Assembly: GCA_001312325.1 (NCBI GenBank)
Contig: BBDJ01000014.1
Span: forward strand, 57,280 to 121,279
Length of the DNA: 64,000 bases
Direction of reading: 5' to 3'
Source of the DNA: Lysinibacillus pakistanensis
Lineage (GTDB): Bacteria; Bacillota; Bacilli; Bacillales_A; Planococcaceae
The notes below the pieces were generated by a model. The model searched no databases and was not told the origin of the DNA. It saw only the letters and a list, made by a program, of their open reading frames with translations. The position numbers and the translations under genes were made by a program. Every line of letters starts with the position of its first letter. The first letter of the stretch is position 1. Positions 63,208 to 64,000 of the stretch are shown one piece after another.

Positions 63208-63519
63208 TTGAAAAAGAAAATTAGTTTGATAATTATATTTCTAATATGTTGTGGTTTATTAATTACATATACCTCGAATAGGAAAGTTAAAGCAACTTTT
63301 ATCGGGGAGATTGAAGAGATGATAAATAATCGGGAAGCTTTTGTTTATGTAACTAAAACTGAAGGTAATCCAGTTTATGGAATAATCTATGTGAATCTTG
63401 CAAAGAATCCAGACGAAACATTTCAGGTTGGTGATAAGGTAAAAGTTGGTTATAATGGTACAGTTCAAGATACAGCACCACTTGCGATTACTACACTTAG
63501 TGTAGAATTAGTTGAGTAA
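63208..63519 (+). CDS. Small secreted DUF3221-like protein
   Basis: Intact, 103 aa from TTG 63208 (AAAGGGGGA upstream). N-terminal hydrophobic segment (KISLIIIFLICCGLLITYT), possibly with a Cys lipid site, then a small beta-barrel-like domain (ATFIGEIEEMINNREAFVYVT...FQVGDKVKVGYNG...SVELVE) like the DUF3221 proteins of Bacillus. Function unknown. Confidence 0.6.
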   Translation: MKKKISLIIIFLICCGLLITYTSNRKVKATFIGEIEEMINNREAFVYVTKTEGNPVYGIIYVNLAKNPDETFQVGDKVKVGYNGTVQDTAPLAITTLSVELVE

Positions 63520-63600
63520 TTTCTAAAAATAGTAGTTGTATATAGTGTTGCTCTTTGAATAAAAGGACCACTCCTGATGGATGGGGAAAGAGGGAATGAA

Positions 63601-63760
63601 TTGAAAACCATACCATCTATTGAAACTCAACAACATATGCATGCTTTCTTTATGAAAACGTCTGCTCCACGTATCTATAAAAAAACAACTAGAAGAAGAG
63701 CAAAAACGTAAAGAAATGGAATCTCAAAATAAGATACGAATAAAGAAAAGTAATAAAAAT
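63601..63760 (+). CDS. Small basic coiled-coil protein (frameshifted)
   Basis: From TTG 63601 (GAAAGAGGG upstream): MKTIPSIETQQHMHAFFMK, then after removing one A from the 7-A run at 63679-63685, IYKKQLEEEQKRKEMESQNK, a charged helix. The break follows exactly the error pattern of the certain genes, which supports a real gene. The true end is unclear; the hairpin at 63761-63784 probably terminates it. Confidence 0.4.
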
Positions 63761-63784
63761 AAACACTTGCTACGGCAGGTGTTT
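63761..63784 (+). terminator. Hairpin after small basic ORF
   Basis: AAACACTTGC pairs with GCAGGTGTTT (one T-G), 4-nt loop, then ATTG; weak T-tract. Confidence 0.5.
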
Positions 63785-63930
63785 ATTGGGGGAGGCAAAA
63801 TAAAAAGGAATGGGATATTATTCCCAATCCTACTTGAACATCTTTACAAACATGCCCACCAAAAACATTAATAATTAGCCCCAAATTAATAATAATTAAT
63901 ACATGATTGTGCATTGTCGATAAAAAGCAA

Positions 63931-63971
63931 AAACCCTAGAGAGCCTTGATATAAAAGGCTTTCTAGGGTTT
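63931..63971. terminator. Strong stem-loop near window end
   Basis: AAACCCTAGA pairs with TCTAGGGTTT, with an inner AGCCTT/AAGGCT stem and GATATAA loop. No gene immediately upstream on the plus strand; it may serve a gene beyond the right edge (minus strand) or mark a former phage junction. Confidence 0.6.
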
Positions 63972-64000
63972 TCTAAACTACTCTTTGCAGAGCAATTTAA

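Overview
The window is low-GC Firmicute chromosome. Gene order and protein sequences point to a Lysinibacillus or very close relative (Bacillaceae/Caryophanaceae). From about 7 kb to 56 kb it follows the Bacillus subtilis 'yt' region: ytfP, asnB, ytgP/murJ, ytzG, ytzE, pepV, ytlR, trmB, ytnP, ytoP, ytpQ-ytpR, sftA, murC, ytxG-ytxH, aroA, ccpA, acuC-acuB-acuA, acsA, tyrS. A dat gene beside pepV, and a probable D-aspartate ligase that would suit a Lys-D-Asp (A4alpha) cell wall, favour Lysinibacillus. This is inference from synteny and protein recognition; no search was run.

Layout. 0.001-3.9 kb: minus-strand C4-dicarboxylate sensing cluster (DctS, DctR, a DctB-like binding protein, and the start of a second TRAP binding protein). 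4.8-7.1 kb: OFA-family MFS transporter and an AIM24-family protein. 7.1-13.6 kb: ytfP, asnB, a 21/42-bp tandem array, murJ and a pseudouridine synthase. 13.7-17 kb: diguanylate cyclase, MFS exporter and a small DeoR-type regulator. 17.6-30 kb: pepV-dat, a NERD-like protein, a lipid kinase, trmB, ytnP, an ATP-grasp ligase, peptidase, NTPase, lipoprotein, ytpQR. 30.2-36.2 kb: sftA, murC, ytxG, ytxH. 36.2-38.4 kb: an FtsA-like ATPase with a repeated C-terminal domain. 38.5-45.6 kb: aroA, ccpA, then acuCBA divergent from acsA (acetyl-CoA synthetase under acetylation control). 46.2-50.6 kb: argCJBD behind two ARG boxes. 50.6-56.4 kb: epimerase, PBP1 and T-box-controlled tyrS. 56.6-61.4 kb: cobalamin-binding-like protein, iron alcohol dehydrogenase, and a TetR/CPBP protease/small membrane protein divergon. 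61.9-64 kb: small accessory genes and a probable phage remnant.

Sequence quality. Roughly 70 single-base frameshifts (my hand count) break more than half of the genes. Nearly all sit on A or T runs of 7-8 that must be one base shorter to restore a conserved protein; a few are one-base losses elsewhere. After repair the genes have whole-codon lengths and normal family sizes. I treat these as sequencing or assembly errors and give gene spans across the breaks.

Most interesting features. (1) A family of about 185-300 bp intergenic elements, four copies plus a 25-bp remnant, all pointing toward a co-oriented downstream gene, with hairpins that show wobble and length covariation. (2) Two unrelated intergenic tandem arrays that share a 21-bp half-unit and 42-bp period. 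(3) The FtsA-like ATPase with repeated small beta-rich modules. (4) The probable D-Asp ligase near dat. (5) A 12-6-12 palindromic operator in front of tetR. No CRISPR array, tRNA or rRNA gene, or intact mobile element was seen.
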